Source: an uncultured Spirochaetia bacterium
Lineage (GTDB): Bacteria; Spirochaetota; CALGPD01
Reading direction: 5' to 3'
Assembly: GCA_937960625.1 (NCBI GenBank)
Contig: CALGPD010000204.1
Span: 1 to 31,731, forward strand
DNA: 31,731 nt
Below, piece by piece: positions 1 through 7,778 of the stretch; the first letter of the stretch is position 1; every line of letters starts with the position of its first letter. The translations under genes were made by a program, and so were the position numbers. The notes beneath the pieces were generated by a model that worked only from the letters and a program-made list of their open reading frames with translations, was not told the DNA's origin and ran no database searches.

Positions 1-13
1 ATATAGAGGAGTA

Positions 14-196
14 ATGGTAAAAGCAAGAATTCTTCATTTGATAACAAAAAATGGTAGATTGAATTCTAAAATTTGGAGAAGTTCAAGTATACAATTAACT
101 ATTAGGAAGACCCAAAATAAAGTTTTTCTACGTTATTTTGGTTATCTCAGATATAGAAATAATCGAATAAGAATAATTGGAAAATATGAAAGTTAA
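14..196 (+). CDS. Hypothetical basic small protein, possibly the 3' end of a longer gene
   Basis: A 60-residue reading frame rich in Arg, Lys and Ile, with no recognised domain. A purine-rich GAGGAG lies only two bases before the ATG, too close for a good ribosome binding site. The frame stays open back to the window edge, so this may be the C-terminal part of a longer protein. The other two forward frames are closed here, which mildly favours this one. No function is proposed. Confidence 0.35.
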   Translation: MVKARILHLITKNGRLNSKIWRSSSIQLTIRKTQNKVFLRYFGYLRYRNNRIRIIGKYES

Positions 197-292
197 ATAC
201 ATACTTTATTAATATTCTTGATTTTTGTTTTTTTCTTGCAAAAACCAATATATGCAAATATATTTTATAAAATTTACTTCGGAGTAATAAGA

Positions 293-1390
293 ATGTTAGC
301 AGACCGGACAAAACTTATTGATTCATCAGGCATTAGAAAAGTATTTGCGCTTGCAGCAACCATGAAAGACCCGGTTAACCTTTCAATTGGCCAGCCTGAT
401 TTTGATGTACCTGAAAAATTCAAACAAACAGCAATTCAGGCAATAAAAGACGGAAAAAACGGATATACTCAAACCGGCGGATTAAATGAACTTAGAGAAA
501 CGATTAAAAAATACGTTTCTAATTCCCGAGGCAGAGATTTTGACGATGTGTTTATTACTTCCGGCGTATCCGGAGGTTTGTTTTTAGCTATTATGTCATT
601 AATAAATCCCGGAGATGAAGTTTTAATAACAGATCCTTATTTTGTAATGTATAAACATCTCGTTAATTTAATGGGAGGAACTCCGAAATTTATCGATACT
701 TATCCAGACTTTCATTTACGCGCAGACGAAATTGAAAAAAAGATTACAGATAAAACAAAAGTTATCATACTAAATTCACCGAACAATCCAACGGGAATTG
801 TTTACACTCAACAAGAATTAAAAATGGTTGCAGAAATTGCAAAAAAATACGATTTATTTATAATCAGTGATGAAATATACGATGCTTTTTCATATGACGG
901 TGAATATCATTCTATTTGTTCATATTATGAAAAGTCGTTATTATTGGGCGGGTTTTCAAAAACATTGGCAATGACCGGATGGAGAGTAGGATATGCAGCC
1001 GGGCCGGCGGAAGTTATTTCTGCAATGGTAACAATCCAGCAATACACTTTTGTATGTTCACCCGCAATGGCTCAATATGCGTGTTTGCATGCTCCTGAAT
1101 ACGATACTTCAAAACACGTTCAAGATTATATTGAAAAAAGAGATATAATTTATCAAGGATTAGTGGATGGCGGTTTTGAAGTTAATAAGCCAACCGGAGC
1201 GTTTTATATTTTTCCAAAAGCAAAATTTGGAACGGATCAGGAATTTGTTGAAAAAGCGATTAAAAACAACGTATTAATCATACCCGGTTCAGTTTTTTCA
1301 GAGAAGAATACACATTTCAGAATTTCTTTTGCTGCGCCTATTGATACTTTAAAACGAGGGGCAGAGATATTATCAGGATTAAAAGGTTAA
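293..1390 (+). CDS. PLP-dependent aminotransferase, class I/II (aspartate/aromatic type)
   Basis: A fold-type I aminotransferase of 365 residues, normal for the family, which moves an amino group between an amino acid and a 2-oxo acid in the cytoplasm. Visible family signatures are the N-terminal NLSIGQPDFDVP, the central SPNNPTG, SDEIYDAF, and the cofactor-binding GGFSKTLAMTGWRVGY with Lys223 as the predicted Schiff-base lysine. The ATG at 293 is preferred over a TTG at 218 because a CGGAG ribosome binding site sits just upstream, and the family N-terminus begins there; the 25 extra residues would be an unlikely hydrophobic stretch. The stop lies three bases before the next ATG, suggesting co-transcription with the zinc-ribbon gene. 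Substrate (Asp, Tyr/Phe or Ala) cannot be decided from the sequence. Confidence 0.93.
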   Translation: MLADRTKLIDSSGIRKVFALAATMKDPVNLSIGQPDFDVPEKFKQTAIQAIKDGKNGYTQTGGLNELRETIKKYVSNSRGRDFDDVFITSGVSGGLFLAIMSLINPGDEVLITDPYFVMYKHLVNLMGGTPKFIDTYPDFHLRADEIEKKITDKTKVIILNSPNNPTGIVYTQQELKMVAEIAKKYDLFIISDEIYDAFSYDGEYHSICSYYEKSLLLGGFSKTLAMTGWRVGYAAGPAEVISAMVTIQQYTFVCSPAMAQYACLHAPEYDTSKHVQDYIEKRDIIYQGLVDGGFEVNKPTGAFYIFPKAKFGTDQEFVEKAIKNNVLIIPGSVFSEKNTHFRISFAAPIDTLKRGAEILSGLKG

Positions 1391-1393
1391 ATA

Positions 1394-1939
1394 ATGAGCA
1401 ATAATTCAAACAATAAAAAGCACAACAGTAAATATAAAAGAAAAAAATATCATAATAAAAAACGCAAAAAACCAGAAAACCAAAATACTACCAATATTCA
1501 ACAACAAAACAATACAGAAGAAAAACAAAACCGGAATACTGAAAAAACAAGCAATAACTCAAATAATACATCGGATAATAAAAACACAAGAAAAAACAAT
1601 TATAATAAAAATTGGAAATATAAAAAGAATTTTAGGAAAAAGCATTCTAATAAAGAAAATAATTACCCTAAGCCCAAAAAAAATATTGTATATGAAATTT
1701 GCCCTATGTGTGAAAAAAAGATAACCGAACCGTTTTTTGCTATAAAAGATGCCGGCACGGGGAAAAATTGTCATTTTGAATGCATTCAGAAACAAGTAGC
1801 AGAAAAAGAAACGCTTGAACCCGGAGAAAAAATATATTATCTCGGAGGGGGAAATTTTGGAATTGTCCTCGAAAAAAGATACCGCGGTAGAAAAAAAATC
1901 ATTATTAGCAAAAAAATACCGTACATCGCCCAAAAGTGA
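1394..1939 (+). CDS. Asn/Lys-rich protein with C-terminal zinc ribbon
   Basis: A protein of 181 residues in two parts. Residues 1-95 are low complexity, dominated by Asn and Lys, and likely disordered and nucleic-acid binding. Residues 100-181 form a compact domain with CPMC (Cys103, Cys106) and CHFEC (His127, Cys130), consistent with one zinc site, followed by EKIYYLGGGNFGIVLEK and a basic strand-like end. The C-terminal pattern (CPxC, HFxC, YLGxGxFG) resembles a family of uncharacterised proteins I associate with spirochaetes; this is recollection. The gene starts three bases after the aminotransferase. Its last 83 bases are overlapped in another frame by the following kinase-like gene. Function unknown; RNA binding is an inference from composition. 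Confidence 0.75.
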   Translation: MSNNSNNKKHNSKYKRKKYHNKKRKKPENQNTTNIQQQNNTEEKQNRNTEKTSNNSNNTSDNKNTRKNNYNKNWKYKKNFRKKHSNKENNYPKPKKNIVYEICPMCEKKITEPFFAIKDAGTGKNCHFECIQKQVAEKETLEPGEKIYYLGGGNFGIVLEKRYRGRKKIIISKKIPYIAQK

Positions 1940-2504
1940 TTATCAGCTTAAACATTATAGAAAATTACTGCATCTCTTATCAGGATTGATTGCTATATTT
2001 TATTATTTTTTCTCTTTTAACGAAGAAGTTTTTATTTTTACGTTATGGGCATTTGTTTGCGGAATACTGCTTTTTGATATAATCCGGCTATCTTTTCCCA
2101 TAATAAATAAATGTGTGTATAAATTTTTTGGACATTTATTTATAGATAGGGAAAAAGACAAAATTAACTCTGCATCGTATTATTTTTTCGGGGTGCTTTT
2201 CTGCATATATTTCTTTCCTGTAGAAATTGCAGTAAGTTCAATGTTATTTTTATCATTCGGAGATACGGCTGCATCTTTTGTAGGAACTCATTGGGGGAAA
2301 AGGCAATTTATTGGAAAAAAATCAATTGAGGGTTCATTAGCCTGTTTTATAACGTGTCTTTTTCTTTCACTGTTTTTTCTTTCGCCTCATATTGCAATCA
2401 CAGGTTCAATTATAGCTACAATAACAGAAGTATTACCCTGGGATCTTGACGATAACTTAACCGTTCCTGTTTTTTCCGGCATAATTATGACTCTTCTTTA
2501 TTAA
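1857..2504 (+). CDS. Dolichol/phytol kinase-like membrane protein (COG0170 type)
   Basis: An integral membrane protein of 215 residues, probably a CTP- or nucleotide-dependent polyprenol or phytol kinase. It has the family's KHYRKLLHLLSG near the N-terminus, several hydrophobic helices, and the diagnostic SFGDTAASFVGTHWGKR followed by GKKSIEGSLA. The C-terminal EVLPWDLDDNLTVPVFSG also fits, since these enzymes end with an Asp-Asn-Asp-like loop and a last helix. No ATG exists near the N-terminus. TTG at 1857 is chosen because GGAGGGGG ends five bases before it, but those G residues also encode Gly-Gly-Gly of the overlapping upstream gene, so the start is not certain; TTG 1863 and 1815 are alternatives. 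The stop overlaps the convergent LysE-like gene by four bases. Confidence 0.85.
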   Translation: MELSSKKDTAVEKKSLLAKKYRTSPKSDYQLKHYRKLLHLLSGLIAIFYYFFSFNEEVFIFTLWAFVCGILLFDIIRLSFPIINKCVYKFFGHLFIDREKDKINSASYYFFGVLFCIYFFPVEIAVSSMLFLSFGDTAASFVGTHWGKRQFIGKKSIEGSLACFITCLFLSLFFLSPHIAITGSIIATITEVLPWDLDDNLTVPVFSGIIMTLLY

Positions 2505-3160
2505 ACCATTTTCACGTTAAAAATTGACATTACAACGGAAATTAATCCCAGCAGAATTAAAACCGAACCGCTAATATAATTTAAATATTTCCGGGATTTA
2601 TTATTTTTTATAAAAGGCTTGCTTAACAAACCGGATAATACAGCTATGGTTATATCCCATGTACTGCCAAGCACAGCAAATATTAATCCAAATGTAAAAA
2701 TATAGGTTGAATAGTTCTCCGCACCCAATGGCACAAATTGCGGCAAATAAGCAAAAAAGAAAACGCCGACTTTTGGATTAAGTAAACACGTTACTATACC
2801 TTGAAAGTATATATTTTTATCCTTTACAAAACTATTTTTTTGGATTTCCTTATCCGGATTTTTGTTTAAATTCTTTTGAGACAAAAATATAGATATTCCT
2901 ATATATATTAAAAATGCCGAACCAAGATATTTAATTATCAAAAATACGGTTGTGGAATGCAATATTAAACGGGAAATACCAAAGCCTGCGAGTAAAAAAT
3001 ATATCAACCCTCCGGTATCAATCCCTAAAGCAGAAATTATACCTTTTTTTATACCGCCGTTTAAACTTCTGGATGCAATATAAATAGTATTAGGGCCCGG
3101 GGGCAATATAATCGTTAATGACGTTATAATAAAAGTGATTAGTATTTTATCATTAATCAT
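2501..3160 (-). CDS. LysE/RhtB-family amino acid exporter
   Basis: A polytopic inner-membrane protein of 219 residues, close to the usual 200-220. The N-terminal signature ILPPGPNTIYIASRSLNGG is typical of the LysE/RhtB exporters, and NPKVGVFFFAYLPQFV matches the second conserved loop (NPK...FFLxFxPQFV). About six hydrophobic segments are visible. The family exports basic or neutral amino acids, homoserine or threonine; the substrate here is not predictable. Tail-to-tail with the kinase-like gene, sharing TTAA. No clear ribosome binding site precedes the ATG at 3160. Confidence 0.92.
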   Translation of the reverse strand: MINDKILITFIITSLTIILPPGPNTIYIASRSLNGGIKKGIISALGIDTGGLIYFLLAGFGISRLILHSTTVFLIIKYLGSAFLIYIGISIFLSQKNLNKNPDKEIQKNSFVKDKNIYFQGIVTCLLNPKVGVFFFAYLPQFVPLGAENYSTYIFTFGLIFAVLGSTWDITIAVLSGLLSKPFIKNNKSRKYLNYISGSVLILLGLISVVMSIFNVKMV

Positions 3161-3255
3161 TTCAAGAATATAATATTATTATAACCGACTTTAAAGAATA
3201 AAACTTTTTATAAAAACTAAATTATTACCTAAATTAAATATCAAGCATGAATATT

Positions 3256-3284
3256 TTGACAATAAAGTAAAATAAGTATATAAT
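3256..3284 (+). promoter_or_regulatory. Consensus sigma-70 promoter
   Basis: TTGACA at 3256-3261 and TATAAT at 3279-3284 are exact consensus hexamers with the optimal 17-base spacer. They point at the thioredoxin-CcdA fusion gene; a transcript starting near 3291 would have a leader of about 32 bases containing AAGGAG. Confidence 0.8.
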
Positions 3285-3322
3285 TTAAACTCAATTTTAA
3301 GCTTTTCAAAAAGGAGAATATT

Positions 3323-4477
3323 CTGAGAAAAATTAAGTTTATTATCATCCTATTATTAACTTTATTAATTCAAACAGGATTGTCCGCAAAACAAAAACTG
3401 AAATTAGTTTTATTCGGTGAACGGGGATGCCATGTTTGTGAACGAGTTGCAAATGATTATATCCCTAAACTAACCAAGTCATTAAAGATACAATATGAAT
3501 TTAAAGAATTAATAGTTGATAAACATCTTGATTTACTTTTAGCATTATCTTCTAAATACGTTTTTAATCCCAAAGCAATCCCTGTTTTATTCGTTGGAAA
3601 TAAACCTCTAGCCGGAAGGATTGAAATCTATTCTGAGTTAAAACAAACCCTACAGGATTATAAAAACGGGAATATCAAAAACGTTGATGTTACTAAACAA
3701 ATTGTGCAAAAACAAAAGAAAAAAGCACAGCAAAGAATAGTTAAAAAGTTTAAATCATGGAACGCGGGAACAATTATCGGAGCGGGATTAATTGATGGAA
3801 TAAATCCATGTGCATTTGCAACGATTATTTTTCTTATTTCATATCTTGCATATGCGGGTAGAAAAAAAAGACAGGTTTTTATAATTGGTTCTATCTACAC
3901 TATTGCTGTATTTATAACGTATATGGCAGTAGGGCTGGTGTTTTTCGATGTTATTGACAGATTACGCAGCGCGTTTTCTATAATATCCGGTATTATATTT
4001 TACTTTACCCTGAGTTTATGCGTTGTATTTGCCGTATTTACGTTTTGGGATTATTTAAAAGCTTTATCCAATAAATCTTCTGAAATGAAACTCACTTTAC
4101 CTTTAAAAATCAAACAAAAAATACACAAAGTGATAAGAGACAACGTGAAAATGCGCGGATTAGTGATATCGAGTATAATAATTGGTTTTCTCGTTTCAAT
4201 GTTCGAGCTTGCGTGTACAGGGCAGGTTTATCTGCCAACCATTATGTTCATCCTACACAACTCATCCTTAAAAGCACAGGGATTTTTATACCTTCTAATC
4301 TATAACATAGCTTTTATTATTCCGTTAATAATTATTTTCGCGTTAAACCTTGCAGGCATATCTTCAAAAAGAATGGGAGATTTTTTGCATAAACACCTTG
4401 CTTTAACAAAGCTGTTATTATTCCTTCTTTTTACAGGAATAACAATATATCTAATTTTACAAAGATTTGTTATTTAG
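3323..4477 (+). CDS. Thioredoxin-fold/CcdA-DsbD-like transmembrane fusion; probable CTG start
   Basis: Predicted to carry reducing equivalents across the inner membrane to extracytoplasmic disulfides. Starting at CTG 3323 gives 384 residues beginning with a classic signal peptide (RKIKFIIILLLTLL...GLSA). A thioredoxin-like domain follows, with CHVC (Cys36, Cys39) and a cis-proline-like AIPVLFVG, then a basic linker. Next is a DsbD-beta/CcdA membrane domain with DGINPCAF (Cys163) and FELACTGQVY (Cys298), the paired intramembrane cysteines. AAGGAG at 3311-3316 lies six bases before CTG 3323; ATT 3320 is the only other upstream candidate. TTG 3380 would lose the signal peptide and has no ribosome binding site. 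Transcribed from a consensus promoter, monocistronic. Confidence 0.88.
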   Translation: MRKIKFIIILLLTLLIQTGLSAKQKLKLVLFGERGCHVCERVANDYIPKLTKSLKIQYEFKELIVDKHLDLLLALSSKYVFNPKAIPVLFVGNKPLAGRIEIYSELKQTLQDYKNGNIKNVDVTKQIVQKQKKKAQQRIVKKFKSWNAGTIIGAGLIDGINPCAFATIIFLISYLAYAGRKKRQVFIIGSIYTIAVFITYMAVGLVFFDVIDRLRSAFSIISGIIFYFTLSLCVVFAVFTFWDYLKALSNKSSEMKLTLPLKIKQKIHKVIRDNVKMRGLVISSIIIGFLVSMFELACTGQVYLPTIMFILHNSSLKAQGFLYLLIYNIAFIIPLIIIFALNLAGISSKRMGDFLHKHLALTKLLLFLLFTGITIYLILQRFVI

Positions 4478-4562
4478 ATACTCTGTTATATTATTAGTAT
4501 TTCTTTAAACCAATTCCGGCTCATAATGAAGATGCAATAAATCTTTTTTATTTAAAGGTAAC

Positions 4563-4721
4563 CTACAAAACAGTTTCACCGTGTGCATTACAAAACTCTA
4601 CCTCAAAATAGTTATTGTTAAGAATTTCAACAATAGTACCTACCTGACCACGGGTTAATTTATTTGCAGGCATATCTTTTAATAAGCAGGCGGCATCAGT
4701 AATTTTTATTTCACGTTCCAT
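4563..4721 (-). CDS. DUF4926 family small protein
   Basis: A 52-residue protein starting at ATG 4721. It carries the pattern DMPANKLTRGQVGTIVEI followed by YFEVEFCNAHGETV, which matches the DUF4926 layout (LxxDLPxxxLxxGxxGTIVEV...YEVEFxDxxGxT). The ATG follows the stop of the DUF2283 gene with no gap (TAA then ATG), so the two are translationally coupled. These families often neighbour DUF4258 and DUF2283 genes in what look like toxin-antitoxin-type cassettes; the biochemical role is not established. It ends slightly short of some family members. Confidence 0.82.
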   Translation of the reverse strand: MEREIKITDAACLLKDMPANKLTRGQVGTIVEILNNNYFEVEFCNAHGETVL

Positions 4722-4934
4722 TTATTTCCACAATGCATGCTTAAAATCAATGGGAAGCAACTTTTTAAGGTTTACGTTTTTTGAAGCATTAATTATTTCT
4801 ATTCCAATTATTTTTTCATCCTTGCCTATATCCAAAACAATATTATCAGTAACGCGTTCGTTAATTACATCCTGTTTTTCATCATCTAGCCGTAAATAAA
4901 GTAAATCAGTTTTATCATCATAATAAATATTCAT
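4722..4934 (-). CDS. DUF2283 domain protein
   Basis: A 70-residue protein whose pattern YYDDKTDLLYLRLDDEK, then VLDIGKDEKIIGIEIINASK, is the hallmark of DUF2283 (YDxxxDxLYI.L......DxxGxxxGIEILxAS). It lies between the DUF4926 gene (directly abutting) and the broken DUF4258 gene, whose intact-frame stop at 4938-4940 falls four bases before this ATG, so the three form one small operon. The family is small and poorly characterised, often paired with DUF4258 proteins and suspected to be an antitoxin. That role is inference. Confidence 0.9.
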   Translation of the reverse strand: MNIYYDDKTDLLYLRLDDEKQDVINERVTDNIVLDIGKDEKIIGIEIINASKNVNLKKLLPIDFKHALWK

Positions 4935-4937
4935 ATT

Positions 4938-5185
4938 TTACACCCATTTACCGTAAAAAACGAAAACCGTTACGGTAATAATTTTATCATCTACTATTAA
5001 ATCAACCCTTTTTTTGTTCATAGTATTTTTTATTTCTTTTTAAAGTCAAAAATTTTATATTTGCACAATTTACCAAATTTAGCGGGGATCTCTTGTCCCG
5101 TTTTTAATACTTGTAATATTTCCTCACGATTAGCACCTCTTTCCTCAGCGCGTAAAAGTGTATGCGGATCAGTTTGAATATTCAA
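4938..5185 (-). pseudogene. DUF4258 family gene with two frameshifts
   Basis: From TTG 5185, preceded by AGGAAGG, the protein opens with DPHTLLRAEERGANREEI and GKLCKYKIFDFKK, as in DUF4258 proteins (HxxxRAxERGIxxxxIxxxL). It then hits a TAA at about 5030. Continuing in the next frame gives KKYYEQK, and after a run of seven T (5009-5015 on the plus strand) a third frame gives RVDLIVDDKIITVTVFVFYGKWV and a stop at 4938. The pieces line up in order with the expected family C-terminus (VxVFYGKW), so two small indels, at least one in a homopolymer, have broken the gene. Sequencing error is possible. The upstream ATG at 5227 would add a poorly matching N-terminus. Confidence 0.8.
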
Positions 5186-5251
5186 CGCCGTTTTCCTTCC
5201 TAAAAATAAATAAAAATAATTAAGCATTAGGTAGTTTCATTTTCGCCCTTA

Positions 5252-5911
5252 TTATTTCATAATATTAATATCTTGAAGTGAATAGATGTAAACAACGAAA
5301 TTTTGATAAAATACCAATTTGTATAATAATCTTGTTTTAACAAAACATTCATAACACTTAAATATTTCAGGAACTTTATCAAAAATACAATCAAACTTTG
5401 CGAATTTGTTAATATTATTTAAAACTTGAATATCATCTTTCACAATATCATTGTTTAAACCTAAAGGCCAATCTAAATTTGGAAAATGAATTTTCCATTC
5501 ACCACAATAAGTTTTTCCATATTTATAATAAAAAATACCATAAGCCATTGAAGAGAATACTTTTCCAAATCTTATCATTTCAATAGATGTTTTAATATTA
5601 ATATTTTCACCGTTAATCTCTTTATAACTTTTTTGTTTAATTCGGTTTAAAAGACTCCCATCTCTTCGTACAAGGGATTCTTTAACTTTATCATTTAAAG
5701 AAATAGGTGGTTGACTATTATCTGACATACAAATAATATTTCTAACATATTCATCATCTTTACCTTTAGAGTTATTATGTTCACAACATGATGGAACAAT
5801 AATAAAATTTTTGTTCTTCTTTCTTAATATATCCGGGAAAAAAGCTTTAGGCGGCACATGTTCTTCCGTTGTTGCAGTTGCGTCACACATATAACATTTT
5901 TTATCTTTCAT
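5252..5911 (-). CDS. HNH-endonuclease-like zinc protein
   Basis: A 219-residue protein with an N-terminal CYMCD (Cys6, Cys9), TEEHVPPKAFF (His18), then VPSCCEHNNSKGKDDEY around residues 39-54. This arrangement (CxxC, EHVPP, PSC..HN..K..DDEY) matches HNH-like proteins with a structural zinc site. The remaining 150 residues are not recognised and contain further Cys residues (CYECF). The gene sits in the same direction as the DUF cassette and downstream of the PIN toxin pair. Nuclease activity is inferred from the fold pattern only. GGAG is 17 or more bases from the start codon, so translation initiation looks weak. Confidence 0.65.
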   Translation of the reverse strand: MKDKKCYMCDATATTEEHVPPKAFFPDILRKKNKNFIIVPSCCEHNNSKGKDDEYVRNIICMSDNSQPPISLNDKVKESLVRRDGSLLNRIKQKSYKEINGENINIKTSIEMIRFGKVFSSMAYGIFYYKYGKTYCGEWKIHFPNLDWPLGLNNDIVKDDIQVLNNINKFAKFDCIFDKVPEIFKCYECFVKTRLLYKLVFYQNFVVYIYSLQDINIMK

Positions 5912-5972
5912 ATATTATCTAAAATTCTCCAGAATTAAACAAATGAACGCGGTTTATATTAACAATGTGCTT

Positions 5973-6347
5973 CTACCTGTTTAAGTTAATATATTTATTA
6001 ACTTTTTTATCAAACGTAACAACGGTTTTATTATGTTCACTTACAGCGCATAATATACAGTCAATAAAATCCATATTATTTTCCCCGAATATTTCAAAAG
6101 CTCTAAGAATGAGATTTTTATCATGCATGATAATGCGTTGCATGGATAATAAATCTGTTAATTTACTGCAAATATCTTTTCTATCGATCTCATAAACAGA
6201 TGAAAGAACAAAAACAGCTTCTGCAACGACTTCATTCAAAATAAATATATTATTGTTAGAGTTTAGTATATTGCAAGCTCGTTCAAACATTTCATCATGG
6301 TCTTGCATTAAGAAGCGGATAATTATATTAGTATCTATATATTTCAT
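5973..6347 (-). CDS. PIN-domain ribonuclease toxin (VapC-like)
   Basis: A 124-residue PIN domain protein. The N-terminal MKYIDTNIIIRFLMQD supplies the first catalytic Asp (residue 5), LNEVVAEAVFVLS the conserved Glu, and MDFIDCILCAVSEH plus VVTFDKKV the later acidic residues that bind metal. Family members cleave RNA, typically initiator tRNA or rRNA, when their antitoxin is degraded. The ATG overlaps the stop of the upstream gene as ATGA, the normal antitoxin-toxin arrangement. Its own stop is 61 bases upstream of the HNH-like gene. Confidence 0.9.
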   Translation of the reverse strand: MKYIDTNIIIRFLMQDHDEMFERACNILNSNNNIFILNEVVAEAVFVLSSVYEIDRKDICSKLTDLLSMQRIIMHDKNLILRAFEIFGENNMDFIDCILCAVSEHNKTVVTFDKKVNKYINLNR

Positions 6348-6595
6348 AACTTTTTAGCAAATTTCTGTTTGATATGAAGATTCCACGCAATGTTGGTTTC
6401 ATGCTCAATTAATTCAGGTTTGGAATATTTTTTAAATACTCCTGCGATTTTTTTAATCTTGATTTCATCATCGATGTTATTCCCGGTTTTATAAAATTCA
6501 TATTTTTTGTCAACTAAAACTGCGAAATCAAAAATTTCTTTTTTTGCGTTATCATCCAGCTTTTCTATAATTTGTATTATTTCATTTTCATACAT
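6344..6595 (-). CDS. Probable antitoxin of the PIN toxin
   Basis: An 83-residue protein starting at ATG 6595; GGAG with a six-base spacer decides this start over TTG 6607. It contains LDDNAKKEIFDFAVLVDKKY, a helix resembling DUF2281/VapB-type antitoxins (LPxxxxxEVLDFxxFL), and a basic C-terminal half with KIAGVFKKYSKPELIEHE. It has no obvious AbrB or ribbon-helix-helix motif. Position immediately upstream of, and overlapping, the PIN gene is the main reason for the call. It probably represses its own promoter in the 170 bases upstream, but no operator is obvious. Confidence 0.72.
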   Translation of the reverse strand: MYENEIIQIIEKLDDNAKKEIFDFAVLVDKKYEFYKTGNNIDDEIKIKKIAGVFKKYSKPELIEHETNIAWNLHIKQKFAKKL

Positions 6596-6780
6596 AATCC
6601 GCTCCAATATAATCTATTATAATTATAATATGATTTTTTCAAAATTTACTGATTAAATCTATTTTTTATTATAAACAACGGTTGTTAGTGAGTATATTGA
6701 GAGAGTGGTTTGGAGAGTGTTGAAGTCTATTCTAAAAATTATTAACTTCTATATATCAATTTAAATATTATGAGAATAAT

Positions 6781-7611
6781 ATGGATAATATCGAAAAAGA
6801 AATACACTCAACACTAAAAATAAGTTCTTATAAAACGCTTAAAGAAGAAGGGTTTTATAAAAAAATTTCACCTTTATCAAATTTTCATTTAGAATATAGA
6901 AATCAATATCTTCAACTTACTGCTTACCATAAACTTTTCTTTGCATATAAAAAGTTAGAAAATTTGAAAAAGGAAATAAGTTCTGAAAATAATTCTAAAA
7001 CCGAAGAAGAAAAAAAGAAATTGGAAGTTACAGTTATTACTGAAAAAATTGATACTATTAACAGTTTTATAAGTAATATATTTTCCGTATGCGATATATT
7101 GTCAAATCAAATTTATATTGTCCTAGCAGATTCACTTAAAGGGATTTTTAAGGTTTCTCTACATAAAATAGCTAATAAAGAAGAATTTGGAAAATTTGAA
7201 AAAAATATAAATCTGGAAAGATTTAATAAATATTTCAGTAAAATATTGGAACCTATTAATTCTGAAAAATCATGGTACTCTGAACTAAAGTACTATCGTA
7301 ACCAAATAAGTCATGGAATGCTAATGTTCACAAAAGATTTACTGTTCGGGAATGCAAAATTATTGAAGAGAAATATTTATAAAAATCCTGAAAAATTTGA
7401 AAAGCTAGTTAGAAACGAACCTGTTCATAATAAAAAACCTACAAAAGAGGAAAAAGTAGAATTAGATAAAATGTTCAATGATGATACTATTTTCGAACAA
7501 TTCACAAAATATTTTAATAACGTAAAAAAACTTGCATCAAATGTCTGGGAAAAAATCCATGAAATTTATATAAATGCTGGAGTTCAAGTGGATTGGAAAT
7601 TAGACTTATAA
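6781..7611 (+). CDS. HEPN-like protein of unknown function
   Basis: A soluble, strongly helical 276-residue protein. Residues 170-180 read KYYRNQISHGM, giving an R-N-x-x-x-H motif (Arg173, His178), the catalytic signature of HEPN ribonucleases found in toxins and defence proteins. A predicted coiled stretch rich in Lys and Glu lies at residues 55-90. The rest is unrecognised. The gene is alone, divergent from the toxin-antitoxin pair and next to aroE in the same orientation. It could be a HEPN RNase, a relative of Cthe_2314-type HEPN proteins, or a non-catalytic helical protein with a chance motif. Only GAG is present as a weak ribosome binding site. Confidence 0.6.
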   Translation: MDNIEKEIHSTLKISSYKTLKEEGFYKKISPLSNFHLEYRNQYLQLTAYHKLFFAYKKLENLKKEISSENNSKTEEEKKKLEVTVITEKIDTINSFISNIFSVCDILSNQIYIVLADSLKGIFKVSLHKIANKEEFGKFEKNINLERFNKYFSKILEPINSEKSWYSELKYYRNQISHGMLMFTKDLLFGNAKLLKRNIYKNPEKFEKLVRNEPVHNKKPTKEEKVELDKMFNDDTIFEQFTKYFNNVKKLASNVWEKIHEIYINAGVQVDWKLDL

Positions 7612-7778
7612 ATCCTTATCAAATATATTTTAAAAATATATGAATAATTTTACTAATGCAAATTTTATACAAATTAAACGGTTTACTTTCATGAGCACAG
7701 CAAAATAACTTCTAATTCACAATAAATATTATTATTATATTTACAACAGAAATAATCTTATTAAACTATGGAAATAAC

